DNA of 59,139 bases from an uncultured Granulosicoccaceae bacterium. GTDB taxonomy: Bacteria; Pseudomonadota; Gammaproteobacteria; Granulosicoccales; Granulosicoccaceae. Every line of letters begins with the position of its first letter. Position 1 is the first letter of the stretch. Made by a program: the position numbers and the translations under genes. Positions 9,201 to 18,233 of the stretch are shown one piece after another. The notes below the pieces were generated by a model. The model was not told the DNA's origin. It saw only the letters and a list, made by a program, of their open reading frames with translations, and ran no database searches. The stretch spans positions 1-59,139 of the forward strand of contig CALHOI010000006.1 of assembly GCA_938035525.1 (NCBI GenBank). The letters are read 5' to 3'.

Positions 9201-10751
9201 TTGTCTGAAGTTGTCGAACAAATGCCTAACGTGCTCAGACATCACCGGAAAAGGTGTGTCGTCACCCATAGATCCAACGGCCTCCTGAGCGCCTTCGGCC
9301 AGTACCCGAATAACCTGGTCGCGTTCCTCGAAAGACACATTAAACATTTTTTCGAACACCGCCAGTTGCTCATCGCTCATGGAGGCGGAAACCTGGGGTA
9401 GGTCGCGCAGCCGTGAACGTAGGTGGCGCGAATTTTTTTGCAGCCATTTTGAATACGGTTGCTGGTTTTTTAATATATCGCTGATGTCCTGTGGCAATAA
9501 CAGTCGCCCTGATTGCGTATCAACCGCTAACATTTCCCCGGGCTTCAAGCGACCTTTGGTGACAATTTCGCTTGGCAGGTAATCGTGAACACCCACCTCG
9601 GACGCCAGCGTAATGTGTCGATCCTTTGTAATGACATAGCGCGCCGGGCGTAAACCGTTTCTGTCGAGGGCGCAGCTGGCATAACGGCCATCAGATAGCA
9701 CAACGCCAGCCGGACCATCCCATGGCTCCATGTGCATGGAGTTGTATTCGAGGAAGGCGCGAAGTTCTGAGTCGAGTTCCCAGGTATTTTGCCAGGCCGG
9801 CGGCATCATCATGCGCATGGCTCTGAACAGGTTCATTCCGCCCGAGAGCAATACTTCGAGCATGTTGTCAAATGACATTGAATCAGAGCCACTTTGACTA
9901 ACCAGTGGGGTTAGTTCCGGTAGTTCGGGTAGCACATCAGAACGTAGCTTTGGAGCACGCGCATTGGCCCAGTTGCGATTACCCTGGATGGTGTTAATTT
10001 CACCGTTGTGAGCAAGGTAGCGAAACGGTTGAGCCAGTTTCCATTGCGGCAGCGTATTGGTCGAGAAACGTTGATGAAACACGGCAATGGAAGATTGCAG
10101 CGATTCATCTTCAAGGTCTGGGTAAAAGGTACTTAAAAACTCTGGCATAACCAGACCTTTGTACAAAATCACATCGCACGACAATGAACAAACGTAAAAC
10201 TCAGGGTCGATATCTTCTAACGCAATTTCAGATTTACGGCGCGCCACAAATAAGTGTCGGTTAAATTCAGCCGTGTCCATTTCCTCGGTGGCGCTGACAA
10301 ACAGTTGTTCAATACGCGGTACTGATAATTTAGCTTGCGCGCCACAGGCGTTAATATCGGTGGGCACGGTACGCCAACCATTAAAGCGTAAACCGCGAGC
10401 GGTGCATTCGGCTTCGAGCTGCTGTTTGCTTTGTTGGGCGATGCTTTCGTCGTGACTTAAAAACACGATGCCAGTGGCAAATTCGCCATGCAGTGAAACA
10501 CCTGCACTGGCTGCAGCACTTTTTAAAAACTCGGTCGGTTTTCTCAATAACAAGCCACAGCCATCACCGGTTTTTCCATCAGCGCCAATCGCGCCACGGT
10601 GTGTCATGCGACCCAAGGCGGTTATCGCGGTTTTCACCAGGGTATGACTGACTCTGCCGTCCATTTGCGCGATCAAGCCGAAGCCACAATTGTCGTGTTC
10701 GAAATTGGGTTGATAAAGTCCGTCTGCTGCGAGCTGGTCCAGGTAGGTCAT
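6270..10751 (-). CDS. gltB: Glutamate synthase (NADPH) large subunit
   Basis: Converts glutamine plus 2-oxoglutarate to two glutamates with GltD as electron donor. At 1493 residues it is full length. Cys22 (HDNCGFG) follows a short propeptide and is the Ntn-amidotransferase nucleophile. The central and FMN-binding synthase domains follow; the 3Fe-4S cysteines lie in [12 protein letters not shown]. The C-terminal glycine-rich beta-helix (GXXGG repeats) is intact. The partner gene gltD normally lies directly downstream but is 18 kb away here (28.9-30.3 kb), so the two subunits must be expressed from separate transcripts. A sigma70-like promoter with a palindromic spacer sits about 60-95 bp upstream. 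Confidence 0.97.
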   Translation of the reverse strand: MTYLDQLAADGLYQPNFEHDNCGFGLIAQMDGRVSHTLVKTAITALGRMTHRGAIGADGKTGDGCGLLLRKPTEFLKSAAASAGVSLHGEFATGIVFLSHDESIAQQSKQQLEAECTARGLRFNGWRTVPTDINACGAQAKLSVPRIEQLFVSATEEMDTAEFNRHLFVARRKSEIALEDIDPEFYVCSLSCDVILYKGLVMPEFLSTFYPDLEDESLQSSIAVFHQRFSTNTLPQWKLAQPFRYLAHNGEINTIQGNRNWANARAPKLRSDVLPELPELTPLVSQSGSDSMSFDNMLEVLLSGGMNLFRAMRMMMPPAWQNTWELDSELRAFLEYNSMHMEPWDGPAGVVLSDGRYASCALDRNGLRPARYVITKDRHITLASEVGVHDYLPSEIVTKGRLKPGEMLAVDTQSGRLLLPQDISDILKNQQPYSKWLQKNSRHLRSRLRDLPQVSASMSDEQLAVFEKMFNVSFEERDQVIRVLAEGAQEAVGSMGDDTPFPVMSEHVRHLFDNFRQQFAQVTNPPIDPLRETIVMSLETCFGREKNLFRETHHHANRLLVRSPVLSREKFDTLIAMDDEPGYANTVISLQYDPEQKTLEQAISDITKLAIKAVREDQCVILVLTDRELTTGNLPVHALLATGAVHHALIKAGCRCDANIVLETGTARDPHQIAVLVGYGATAIYPYLAYESIQGMVRTNELSGVDVPQLEQNYRKGVNKGLMKILSKMGISTIASYRGAQLYEIVGLHENVVDLCFTGTTSRIKGMDFTDLEKDQRVLAERAFDPQVDIVQGGLLKYIHGGEYHAYNPDVVNQLQAAVTSGEFSDYKVYADSVDQRRPAMLRDLLALKPKGNPIPLESVEPIEAILKRFDSAGMSLGALSPEAHETLAEAMNRLGGRSNSGEGGEDLERYGTLKMSKIKQVASGRFGVTPHYLVNAEVLQIKIAQGAKPGEGGQLPGHKVNEMIARLRHSSPGVALISPPPHHDIYSIEDLAQLIFDLKQVNPEALISVKLVAEAGVGTIAAGVAKAYADLITISGYDGGTGASPLTSVRYAGSPWELGMSETHQVLRANGLRAKVRVQTDGGLKTGLDVIKAAMMGAESFGFGTGPMIAMGCKYLRICHLNNCATGVATQHKVLRMRHFTGNVDKVMNYMKFVAEDVRQHMAGLGIASLADIIGHTEMLEPTQGVNERQAKIDLSPLLATGGVPESDPRFCEVERNTPMDKGLLAERMVEDCKVAIEKKSGGDFHYDIKNINRSIGARLSGEIAKLHGDNGMSDAPINLYCTGTAGQSFGVWNAGGLNLHLSGDANDYVGKGMAGGKIVIRPPADARYTGRDSTIVGNTCLYGATGGNFYAAGLAGERFAVRNSGAVAVTEGVGDHACEYMTGGCVVVLGNTGVNFGAGMTGGLAFVYDKHNVFVDRYNHELIDIHRLHSESMERYRNYLLSLLQDHVDETGSAQGQEMVDDYYHLAARFWMVKPKASELSELLSTLNRAA

Positions 10752-10817
10752 GCGTCAACTTGCCCTTTTGTTTGTCTATTTAATACCTCAACGGCTTTGT
10801 ACCGCGCGGGGCCGATC

Positions 10818-10845
10818 ATTATACCGCTGGGATACCCAGCGTAAA
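10818..10845 (-). promoter_or_regulatory. gltB promoter with palindromic spacer
   Basis: Read on the minus strand, TTTACG (10845-10840) and TATAAT (10823-10818) are 16 bp apart, giving a start point near 10811 and a leader of about 60 nt. The spacer contains the palindrome CGCTGGG-ATA-CCCAGCG (10825-10841, 7-bp arms), which also touches the -35 element. A dimeric repressor bound here would block RNA polymerase. Confidence 0.55.
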
Positions 10846-10847
10846 AC

Positions 10848-10873
10848 TACCGATGACCATTAAGTGATCGGTA
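10848..10873. promoter_or_regulatory. Inverted repeat upstream of the gltB promoter
   Basis: TACCGAT (10848-10854) and ATCGGTA (10867-10873) are a perfect inverted repeat with arm centres 19 bp apart. It begins 3 bp upstream of the gltB -35 hexamer, where activators of sigma70 promoters usually bind. No regulator gene is nearby, so the protein is unknown. Confidence 0.4.
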
Positions 10874-11113
10874 AGCCCCCGTTTGTGAATCACAGGACTA
10901 CATTGCTTGACAGTTTTGATTAGAGAAAAACGTTGCTAATCAGTGAATTAGAGGAATTTGGCTGATAACAGAGGGATTCGGCAGCAGGCGCGAATAAACG
11001 CAAACACAAAAGGGTCTTGTGCCTGACGGTCTTGACTGTTTGGCTACTGAAGAGGCTGTGAGCGCCAAACCCTCAGATTTTTGAATGTTGTGTAGTGCGC
11101 TCTTGTGGTTGTA
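10874..11113. other. Rest of the gltB / SPOR-gene intergenic region
   Basis: No convincing coding frame. Two imperfectly terminator-like hairpins are visible: CACAA/TTGTG (11005-11009 and 11017-11021), and a perfect 7-bp pair GTTTGGC/GCCAAAC (11038-11044 and 11064-11070) with a 19-nt loop. Either could end the transcript of the SPOR gene before the gltB promoter. Confidence 0.4.
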
Positions 11114-12853
11114 TTAAGGTGCTTTGAGGGCGTTTTGAATGCGCCCGACGGCCCGAATCCATGGCTGATTGGTGCGCGCACTGGCTGGCATCTTTTCTAT
11201 GTCTTGTCGTGCCTGCTCAATGCTGTCGTAAAGGCCATGGACCAATGCGTACCAGGTTGCGCCATTGCGCTCGAACGAGAAAATTGAATTTGGCGCTTCA
11301 AGCTGGTTTCTGGCTAAAAATGACTCAACAGATTTGCGATCTGTTGAGGCGCTCATTTGAACGGTAAACAAATTGGCGTTTTGCACCAATATCCAATTTG
11401 GCGATTCCAGATTGTTGAGATTAGCCTGCGCTGCTGCTTCTGCTTGCTGGGCTTTTTCCTGCTCGGCCTTTGCCAGCGCTTCGGCTTCCTCTTTGGCAGC
11501 CTTCTCTTTGGCTGCAGCCTCTGCGGCTAACTTTTCCTGCTCGGCCTTTTCTTTGGCGGCTTGGTCTTTAGCAGCCTGTTCTTTGGCCAGTTGCTCTTTT
11601 TCCAGTTTTTCCTGTTCGAGTTTTTCGGCCGCTTCAGCATCAAGCTTGGCCTGTAGTTGAGCTTCGGCCTTGGCTTTCTCAGCCGCCTCAGTTGCCTGTT
11701 GCTCAGTTAATTTTGCCTGCTCTGCGGCTGCCGCCCCGGCTTGTCCCGATGCGGTTGTGTTTGTGTTGGATGCCTGCTGCGTGTTATCAGAATCCACAGA
11801 TGCGATTGGGGCTGTTGCCTGCGCTCCGGTGGCTTGCTGTTGTGTGTCGGTCGTATCGATCTTTTTTGTTTCTACCACTTTGTACCGGTCGTCGGGGATG
11901 GTATCGCCACCGGGTTTTAACCAGAATAATCCGGCAAAAATCATGGCCAGTGCGGCAGCGCCTACCAACAGCTTTAAACCGCCGAAGCGGGCTAGCAGAC
12001 CGCCGCCAGCCCGGGATCGTTTTTCATCACCCAGTTCAGGTGGTAAATCGGGAACGTAGTTTTCGTCGCGCAAATTCAGGTGTTGCGCTGCGGCCGAATG
12101 CAGCTCTCCTGGCCGCCCCAGCGCATCTTCGTTGATGGCAGCAATTTCGTTGTCGTCAAACGGGAAATCACCTTGTAAACCGGCTTTTTGCAGACGGAAG
12201 TCAAGGTAAGCGGCACTGCGCCCTTTATCGAAGGCTTCAATGGCCAGGCTGGAGTAGGGCAGATCAGCGCCCTCTGGCAGTAATTCGGGTATGCGTTCTT
12301 CAAACTCGGTGGCGGCCGCCAATGTGACTCGCAACAGGGTCTCGTCACTGCTGTTCAGGTAGAGCATGCCGCTGAGCAGTTTGGTTAGTTCGGATTCGGG
12401 TACGGCGTCAGCGTCGTCCAGGACGATAGCGCCAAGTGTGTTGTGGTCGGCCATGCCTTGCAAGCAAGGAATGAGCTCGTCCAGCATTAGCTTAAGATCG
12501 GTGGGTGGTTCTTTTTTGAACGCTTCGAGCATGCCGGTGAACAGATTACTGGTGCTGAATCGCTCGCTGCCGCGCACCGAGAAGCATTGAATACGTTGCC
12601 CGCTGTTGGTGCCCAGTTGGTTTAGCAGGGTGGATTTACCAGAGCCCTCTGGACCAAGTATGAGCAACAAGTCATCACCTGATATCAGCGCTTGTTTGAT
12701 ATCGTCGAGCTGTGCTTCGGCGATATCGTCCATGAAGGTTTCGCCGTCAATGGGATCGGTGGCGAATGGCTGGTGCTGGAGCTGCAGGTCGGCTAACGCA
12801 ACATCGGTTAGCTGTGCAGATCTGTCGGTGTTTAGATCGTCGACGTTCGACAT
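11114..12853 (-). CDS. DamX-like membrane protein: AAA-type ATPase domain plus SPOR domain
   Basis: A 579-residue protein with four parts. Residues about 25-255 are an ExeA/AAA-like ATPase: Walker A GPEGSGKST at 67-75, Walker B-like GAIVLDDADAV near 141-151. One membrane helix follows at about 294-312. The next part is an Ala/Glu/Lys/Gln-rich region (about 340-485) predicted to be a long periplasmic helix, similar in composition to TolA. The last 80 residues match a SPOR peptidoglycan-binding domain (FTVQMSASTDRKSVESFL onward). SPOR proteins bind denuded glycan at division septa. This gene occupies the position of damX between aroB and gltB, as in other Gammaproteobacteria. ATG at 12853; a TTG two codons upstream is unlikely. 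Confidence 0.85.
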   Translation of the reverse strand: MSNVDDLNTDRSAQLTDVALADLQLQHQPFATDPIDGETFMDDIAEAQLDDIKQALISGDDLLLILGPEGSGKSTLLNQLGTNSGQRIQCFSVRGSERFSTSNLFTGMLEAFKKEPPTDLKLMLDELIPCLQGMADHNTLGAIVLDDADAVPESELTKLLSGMLYLNSSDETLLRVTLAAATEFEERIPELLPEGADLPYSSLAIEAFDKGRSAAYLDFRLQKAGLQGDFPFDDNEIAAINEDALGRPGELHSAAAQHLNLRDENYVPDLPPELGDEKRSRAGGGLLARFGGLKLLVGAAALAMIFAGLFWLKPGGDTIPDDRYKVVETKKIDTTDTQQQATGAQATAPIASVDSDNTQQASNTNTTASGQAGAAAAEQAKLTEQQATEAAEKAKAEAQLQAKLDAEAAEKLEQEKLEKEQLAKEQAAKDQAAKEKAEQEKLAAEAAAKEKAAKEEAEALAKAEQEKAQQAEAAAQANLNNLESPNWILVQNANLFTVQMSASTDRKSVESFLARNQLEAPNSIFSFERNGATWYALVHGLYDSIEQARQDIEKMPASARTNQPWIRAVGRIQNALKAP

Positions 12854-12917
12854 GGGCAATAAACAGTGTGAAGCAGTCGGTGATCTTACTATATTAAGTG
12901 TGATTCTTGAAACAGTT

Positions 12918-12937
12918 AAAAAGCCGTGTGGTCGGCT
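12918..12937 (-). terminator. Probable rho-independent terminator downstream of aroB
   Basis: On the minus strand AGCCG-ACCACA-CGGCT is followed by TTTT. The stem is only 5 bp, but it is GC-rich and followed by U's. It would separate the aroKB transcript from the SPOR gene. Confidence 0.45.
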
Positions 12938-13027
12938 GTTTACAATGTTTGTATGCAGCGCATTGGCTCGTAACCCGCGCCCGCGGTTGACCTGCGACAG
13001 AGACTGAAGCGTTGGACGCCAATAGGC

Positions 13028-14125
13028 TTAAATATCGGCGGCCTGGGCGTCGAAGTGCTCTAGCGTTGCGTGTAACATTTCAGGGTCGAAATTGTCGCTA
13101 ACAATCGCCTGACCGATAGAATCAAGCAGAATCAGTCTAAGCGAGCCATCAATGACCTTTTTGTCACGCAGCATGTACTGCAGGAACGTCGATTTGTTGA
13201 TTTGTGGCGGGGGTAAAACCGGCAGGCCAGCTGCGGCAAGCAGATCGCTGCCTCGGCGGCAAACAGATTGGTCAATTAATCCACAACGGTGAGACATGTC
13301 GAGCGCCATGACCATGCCGGCGCTAATGGCCTCTCCGTGTAACCAGTTGCCGTAGCCCATACCTGCTTCAATAGCGTGACCAAATGTATGGCCAAAGTTC
13401 AGCAGTGCGCGTTGGCCTCTTTCGAATTCGTCCGCTGCAACCACGTCAGCTTTGATCTCGCACGAGCGTTTAACCGCCTGAGCAATAGCGCTGCTGTTTC
13501 GCGCCAGCAGTTCACCGATATTTTTTTCCAACCACCCGAAAAATGTTTTATCGATGATGAATCCGTATTTGATTATTTCTGCCAGGCCAGCTTTGAATTC
13601 GCGATCGGGTAGAGTGCCTAGTACGCTCATGTCGGCATACACTGCTACTGGCTGATGAAACGCCCCTATCATGTTTTTACCCAGGGGGTGATTGACAGCA
13701 GTTTTGCCGCCAACAGAACTGTCTACCTGGGCCAGAAGCGTGGTTGGTATCTGGATAAACCTGACGCCGCGTTGATAGCTGGCAGCTGCAAAACCTGCCA
13801 TGTCGCCGATAACACCACCGCCTAAGGCAATGATGGTACAACCACGGTCGAATCCTTCGCGCAGTAAGCCGTCATAGATAGTATCCAGTGTTTCGAGGTT
13901 TTTGAAAGCCTCGCCATCGGGCAACACAACACTTGACTTGGGCGTGTTGCCAAGCGCATCGAGTACCTTTTGTAAATACAAAGGTGCGACGGTTTCGTTT
14001 GTCACTACCATGACTTTACTACTGGTGTGGGTGTTGATTAGCCCAGCTTGTTCCAGCAAATTTTCACCAATAAGAATGGGGTAGCTGCGCGACCCTAAGT
14101 TGATTTCAACGGTATGGCTTGTCAT
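13028..14125 (-). CDS. aroB: 3-Dehydroquinate synthase
   Basis: Second step of the shikimate pathway: converts DAHP to 3-dehydroquinate with NAD and a divalent metal. The 365 residues match the family length. The NAD-binding GGGVIGDMAGFAAASYQRG is near 103-121, the KTAVNHPLGKNMIGAFHQP segment near 146-164, and the metal-binding histidines are in NFGHTFGHAIE and LHGEAIS. AGGA nine bases upstream supports the ATG. It follows aroK by 29 bp and is presumably cotranscribed with it. Confidence 0.96.
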   Translation of the reverse strand: MTSHTVEINLGSRSYPILIGENLLEQAGLINTHTSSKVMVVTNETVAPLYLQKVLDALGNTPKSSVVLPDGEAFKNLETLDTIYDGLLREGFDRGCTIIALGGGVIGDMAGFAAASYQRGVRFIQIPTTLLAQVDSSVGGKTAVNHPLGKNMIGAFHQPVAVYADMSVLGTLPDREFKAGLAEIIKYGFIIDKTFFGWLEKNIGELLARNSSAIAQAVKRSCEIKADVVAADEFERGQRALLNFGHTFGHAIEAGMGYGNWLHGEAISAGMVMALDMSHRCGLIDQSVCRRGSDLLAAAGLPVLPPPQINKSTFLQYMLRDKKVIDGSLRLILLDSIGQAIVSDNFDPEMLHATLEHFDAQAADI

Positions 14126-14154
14126 TTGGTTTAATCCTGTGCGTGAAGACCGTG

Positions 14155-14679
14155 CTAGGCGGGAACCAGCCCTTTGGATTTTAAATGACGTAGTATTTTT
14201 GTGACAACGTGATGCATGCGTCTGGCATCGGTTGCAATTTCAACGTGGGCCAGCTCTTGATAGATGGGGGCTCTTTCTTCCATTAATGAACGCAGTCGCG
14301 CTTCCGGGTCGTCTGTGTGGAGTAGGGGGCGTCTGGTGTCAAAGCCGATGCGTCTTAGTTGTTCTTTAAGTTCAACCGATAGCAAGACCACGTGGCCGCG
14401 GTTGCGCAGACAGATTCTGTTAGCGTCGCGCAGAATGGCACCACCACCGGTTGCCACCACAGTATTAGGCAGGGTGGTGAGTTCGTCGATCATGGCTGCT
14501 TCTCGATCACGAAAACCCACTTCGCCTTCGTATTCGAAAATGGTTGGAATATCGACGCCACAGCGTGCTTCGATTTCTCGATCGCTGTCGTAAAAATCGT
14601 AGCTAAGTTTATTTGCCAGTGCGCGGCCAACCGTGCTTTTGCCAGCGCCCATGGGTCCAATAAGAAAAATACTGGCCAT
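14155..14679 (-). CDS. aroK: Shikimate kinase
   Basis: Phosphorylates shikimate at O3. With the ATG at 14679 the protein is 174 residues, typical for AroK. The P-loop GPMGAGKST is at residues 8-16, the shikimate-binding DSDREIE and FRDREA follow, then GGGAI and the lid region DTRRPLL. An upstream in-frame TTG (14709) would add ten residues but has no better ribosome site. It sits between pilQ and aroB as in most relatives, with a terminator between pilQ and aroK suggesting a separate promoter for aroKB. Confidence 0.95.
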   Translation of the reverse strand: MASIFLIGPMGAGKSTVGRALANKLSYDFYDSDREIEARCGVDIPTIFEYEGEVGFRDREAAMIDELTTLPNTVVATGGGAILRDANRICLRNRGHVVLLSVELKEQLRRIGFDTRRPLLHTDDPEARLRSLMEERAPIYQELAHVEIATDARRMHHVVTKILRHLKSKGLVPA

Positions 14680-14790
14680 GCCAGAGTGTCTATAGATAAT
14701 TTGGATCAACTATACCGCAAGCGTGGCTAAGCGTACTGTGATCGAGCCAAATAAGCTGCAAAGAAAATAGGCCAAACAAAACGCTAGCCA

Positions 14791-14827
14791 AAAAAAAGGC
14801 CCCCCATCTTGCGACGGGAGGCCTTTG
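14791..14827 (-). terminator. Rho-independent terminator of the pil operon
   Basis: On the minus strand AAAGGCCTCCC pairs with GGGGGGCCTTT (one mismatch) around a 10-nt loop and continues into a T-run (TTTTTTT in total). It lies 74 bp downstream of the pilQ stop and upstream of aroK. Confidence 0.85.
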
Positions 14828-14878
14828 TGCTACCACCTGGTAGACCAAGCAGTTCTTTGGTAACGCTGTGCTACTTAT

Positions 14879-14914
14879 TCAGATGCTGATTGCTCAGATG
14901 CTAGTAGCTCAGAG
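14879..14914. repeat. 15-bp imperfect tandem repeat across the pilQ stop
   Basis: TCAGATGCTGATTGC (14879-14893) and TCAGATGCTAGTAGC (14894-14908) match at 12 of 15 positions, followed by a partial third copy TCAGAG. The pilQ TAG stop (14901-14903 on the minus strand) is inside the second copy. Confidence 0.7.
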
Positions 14915-17045
14915 AGACGTTTTCTTTGATGATCTTTGGTGTTACAAAGACCAGCAATTCAGTTTTGTCATCCTGATGAATGGTGTGCTGGAAGAATCGT
15001 CCAATCAACGGCAGTTTCCCAAAGAAGGGGACCATGTCAACGCTATCAAGCAAGTTCTGCTCGTAGACACCACCGAGTACAACGGTTTCACCGTTGTCAA
15101 CCAGAACCTGCGTTGCAACTTCGCGAGTATCGATACTAGGCACGTTAATGTTACCGGCACTGAATATCTCACCAACTGTATCTTTATTGATTTGCAGGTC
15201 CATCACGATACGATCATCTGGCGTAATTTGAGGTGTAACCGTTAAGCCCAATACCGCTTTTCGGAACGATACTGATGTAGCACCACTTGAAGACGCTTCG
15301 AGATACGGAATTTCAACACCTTGTTCGATGTGTGCTTCGTGTTGGTTAGCTGTGATAACGCGTGGGCTAGAGATAACCTCACCTTTACCTTCAGCTTGCA
15401 TGGCTGAGAGTTCCAGTTCAAGCAAAGTGCCAAACGGCAGTTTTGCAAGCGCGACAGCCAGTGAACCGCCAGCATTGTTGCCTGGCAGGTTAACGTTGAA
15501 GCGGTTTGAATCAAGGTCCGAACCGTTTAGCAGGTTAGCAATGCCGTTAGCGTTGCCCGACAATGCAAAGCCATCTTGAGTTTGGCCGTTATTATCACCG
15601 ATAACACCAGCGGTGTTTCTGTTTAAACCCCAACGCACACCGATGTCTTTGTTGAAATCATCAGAAGCAATAACGATTCGAGATTCAATTAATACTTGAC
15701 GAATCGGAACGTCAAGACGGTGTACCAAGGCTCTGATATCGGCAAGCTGATCAGCAGTGTCACTGATTAGCAGCGTGTTAGTGCGATCATCAACGGTAAC
15801 TGCACCTCGCTCGGAGAGCAGGCCACCAGAAGCTGACTGCAGTAGTTCTGCCAGTTCAGATGCTTTTGCATAATTAGCCTGGAAGAACTCAGTACGAATA
15901 GGCGCAAGCTCAGTTTTTTGCTTCATGCCTTCCAGCTCAATACGTTCGCGGTTGGCGATTTCTTCAGCTGGAGCAATCATGATAACGTTGCCGGCTTGAC
16001 GCTTACCCAATGCTTTTGATTGCAGGATAATGTCCAAGGCCTGGTCCCAAGGTGTGTTCTTGAGTCGTAGCGTTAGCTTGCCTTGTACCGAATCACTGAC
16101 AACGATGTTCAGATCGGTAAAATCGGCCAGTAGTTGCAACACTGATCGAACTTCAATGTCCTGGAAGTTAAGCGAGAGCTTTTCACCAACATAACCAAAC
16201 TTGGCTTTGCGGTTTTGCTCAATGTCTTCTTTGCTCATTGGCTTCAGTTCAACAGTAAACATGTTGTCAGACTGATAAGCCAGTTGTTCAAATTCCTGTG
16301 TGGCTGGCTGCACGATTACGCGAGTACCACGCTTATTTGAAATGGCATCAATGTATTGGATAGGTGTACCAAAATCCATGACATCTAAACGCTTTTGCAG
16401 CTTGGCAGCAAGTTGGGTATCAGGGAACTCAATAACTACCCGTCCACCTTCTTCGCGCATGTCAGTAATGACGCCGGCACTGGACAAGTCGAACAGGATA
16501 CGACCTTCGCCTAATGGTCCGCGACGGAAGTCAATAGAGTTAATTGAGTGACCTTGTTCGTTGAAAGTGGCTTTAAGCTCCTCTTCCTGCACTGCTGCCA
16601 ATATAGATTGGTTGCTGTCCAGGCCGGCACCTTCAGCGTCAGACTCGAGGGTAACGAAAAGTTGATTTCCCTGAACCGCCGTAGTGTAGGGGGTCATTGA
16701 CGCCAGGTTGATAACCACTCGGGTTCTACCACCAGCTTCAACTGTTGTGACGTTTTGCAGCAAGCCTGCGCTGACGCGTAAGTTGCGTTCGTCCAATCGA
16801 TTTTCAGTGTCGGGCAGATCGAGAGCGATACGCGCCGGGTTGTCTATTGTGAACGCTTTCGGATCACCAGCGGGGCCACTTAACGTTAATGCAAGCTGTT
16901 GCTTGTTTCCGGCAAGTGTCGTGTGGCTGATGTCCAACAGCGCGTTCCCTGCGGCATGAACATGCTGTACAGCTAACGCTGCAGTGGCCAACAGGGCAAT
17001 ACCTGTAGCACGAACAGCTCTATTTATGCGTTGTTGGTTATTCAC
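14901..17045 (-). CDS. pilQ: Type IV pilus secretin
   Basis: Outer-membrane secretin through which the type IV pilus passes. It has a signal peptide ending in VHAAG, AMIN domains in the N-terminal half that bind peptidoglycan, an STN/N0 domain (LSLNFQDIEVRSVLQLLADF), an N1/NolW domain, then the secretin core with LGLTVTPQITPD and VVLGGVYEQ near the end. I place the start at GTG 17045: it has GGAG seven bases upstream and does not overlap pilP, giving 714 residues. An ATG at 17072 is possible; the longer frame beyond it runs into pilP. Last gene of the pil operon. Confidence 0.94.
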   Translation of the reverse strand: MNNQQRINRAVRATGIALLATAALAVQHVHAAGNALLDISHTTLAGNKQQLALTLSGPAGDPKAFTIDNPARIALDLPDTENRLDERNLRVSAGLLQNVTTVEAGGRTRVVINLASMTPYTTAVQGNQLFVTLESDAEGAGLDSNQSILAAVQEEELKATFNEQGHSINSIDFRRGPLGEGRILFDLSSAGVITDMREEGGRVVIEFPDTQLAAKLQKRLDVMDFGTPIQYIDAISNKRGTRVIVQPATQEFEQLAYQSDNMFTVELKPMSKEDIEQNRKAKFGYVGEKLSLNFQDIEVRSVLQLLADFTDLNIVVSDSVQGKLTLRLKNTPWDQALDIILQSKALGKRQAGNVIMIAPAEEIANRERIELEGMKQKTELAPIRTEFFQANYAKASELAELLQSASGGLLSERGAVTVDDRTNTLLISDTADQLADIRALVHRLDVPIRQVLIESRIVIASDDFNKDIGVRWGLNRNTAGVIGDNNGQTQDGFALSGNANGIANLLNGSDLDSNRFNVNLPGNNAGGSLAVALAKLPFGTLLELELSAMQAEGKGEVISSPRVITANQHEAHIEQGVEIPYLEASSSGATSVSFRKAVLGLTVTPQITPDDRIVMDLQINKDTVGEIFSAGNINVPSIDTREVATQVLVDNGETVVLGGVYEQNLLDSVDMVPFFGKLPLIGRFFQHTIHQDDKTELLVFVTPKIIKENVSLSY

Positions 17046-17064
17046 CGTTAGTCTCCATTTAATA

Positions 17065-17589
17065 CTAGTCATCGGACATCGCGAGTTGCGCCTCACGGTT
17101 GACCCACCCACTGAGACCGTCTGGAACAAGCTCAACGATATCAATCTTGGTTTCTTTAACACTGACAATTTTCCCGTGGTTCGTGCCTGCATAGTTGCCT
17201 GGCTGAACTCGATGTATAGTGCCGTCGGGGTCGCGTACCAGGCCCCATGTTTGTGATTGTTGCTGCAATAAGCCGACCATTTTTAAAGAGTCGATTGGAA
17301 ATGATTCCAAAACTTCTTTTCTTCTGGTTGCCTCTGGGCGCGGTCCGTTGTATTCGACTTGAGCAATTGGCGATGCGCCAAGCGCTGTTTGTGCCGTAAA
17401 CGGATCGCGAATATCATCCGCTGCGTAAGTAAACGTCTGATACGGCGGAAATTCTGGTAGCGGATCTACCTTGCCGATATGGCGTGTTTTAGTCTCATCG
17501 ATGAAACGTTCAAGATCAGACATATCGCCGCCACAACTGCTGAGCAGTGTTGCCATGCTGAGTAGCACGATGTGTTTAAAGCGCTGCAT
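17065..17589 (-). CDS. pilP: Type IV pilus inner-membrane lipoprotein PilP
   Basis: Periplasmic lipoprotein that links the PilMNO inner-membrane platform to PilQ. It has 174 residues, a signal peptide with the lipobox LSSC (C19), a flexible linker with DPLPEFPPYQTFTY, and the C-terminal beta-sandwich (about 85-170) containing PIDSLKMVGLL and the HR-domain residues up to the Trp near 162. GGAGG about 11 bases upstream supports the ATG at 17589. It begins 5 bp after the pilO stop. Confidence 0.94.
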   Translation of the reverse strand: MQRFKHIVLLSMATLLSSCGGDMSDLERFIDETKTRHIGKVDPLPEFPPYQTFTYAADDIRDPFTAQTALGASPIAQVEYNGPRPEATRRKEVLESFPIDSLKMVGLLQQQSQTWGLVRDPDGTIHRVQPGNYAGTNHGKIVSVKETKIDIVELVPDGLSGWVNREAQLAMSDD

Positions 17590-17594
17590 TGTGC

Positions 17595-18233
17595 TTATTC
17601 CTCCTCAAGGTATCGATAGGTAGTGGCCACTAGATCCATTTTTAATTTAGTGCCGCTTGTGTTGTTTTCGTCCGAAGAAGCATCCTGACGCGAGCGAAGT
17701 TCAGCAATATCGATATTGCTTAAGGTCACGATACGTGGCAGGGCTGCCAGGCCGCTGATGAATTTACCGAACTGATGGTATTGACCAGTGACGCTAATTT
17801 TAATCGGGTACTCTGCATAGAACTCTTTGGGTACTTCGGTTTCAGGCTTGAAGTACTGTACTTCAAGCCCACTGGCCACGCTGGTCTGTGACAAGTCAAC
17901 CAACAAACTTTCTATATCAGTTTTATTTGGAAGCTGACGAAGCATGACGTTAAAGGTCTTCTTCATTTCTTCCAGTTGCTCAACGTAAGCTGCTCGGTTA
18001 GCGGCTTTTGCCTGTTCACTGTCAAAAGTGTCGCGCAGTGTTTGCTCTTTGGCTCTAACCACTTCCAGTTCAGCGAACTTCGGTTTAATCAAAAACCAGT
18101 AGGATGCGAACAGCACGCCAGCCATGATTCCCAAAACCAGCAGAATACGCAGAATGATTGGGCTGGTACCCAAACGCTTGAAGTCTTCTCCATCAATAGA
18201 CTTCATGTCGTTAAATGCATCACTAAATGCCAT
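17595..18233 (-). CDS. pilO: Type IV pilus assembly protein PilO
   Basis: Bitopic inner-membrane protein that pairs with PilN to align the pilus machine. The chosen ATG (18233) is seven bases after GGAGG, giving 212 residues; the frame runs six codons further back without a ribosome site. It has a membrane helix at about 26-45, a coiled coil at about 50-95, then a ferredoxin-like periplasmic domain (VEVQYFKPE near 130). The start overlaps the end of pilN by 11 bp, so translation is likely coupled. Confidence 0.94.
   Translation of the reverse strand: MAFSDAFNDMKSIDGEDFKRLGTSPIILRILLVLGIMAGVLFASYWFLIKPKFAELEVVRAKEQTLRDTFDSEQAKAANRAAYVEQLEEMKKTFNVMLRQLPNKTDIESLLVDLSQTSVASGLEVQYFKPETEVPKEFYAEYPIKISVTGQYHQFGKFISGLAALPRIVTLSNIDIAELRSRQDASSDENNTSGTKLKMDLVATTYRYLEEE

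Noticed and set aside
11373-12059. Long Ser/Ala/Cys-rich frames on the plus strand
   Set aside because: They mirror the Ala/Glu/Lys repeat region of the SPOR gene; composition is that of an antisense shadow, with no ribosome site.
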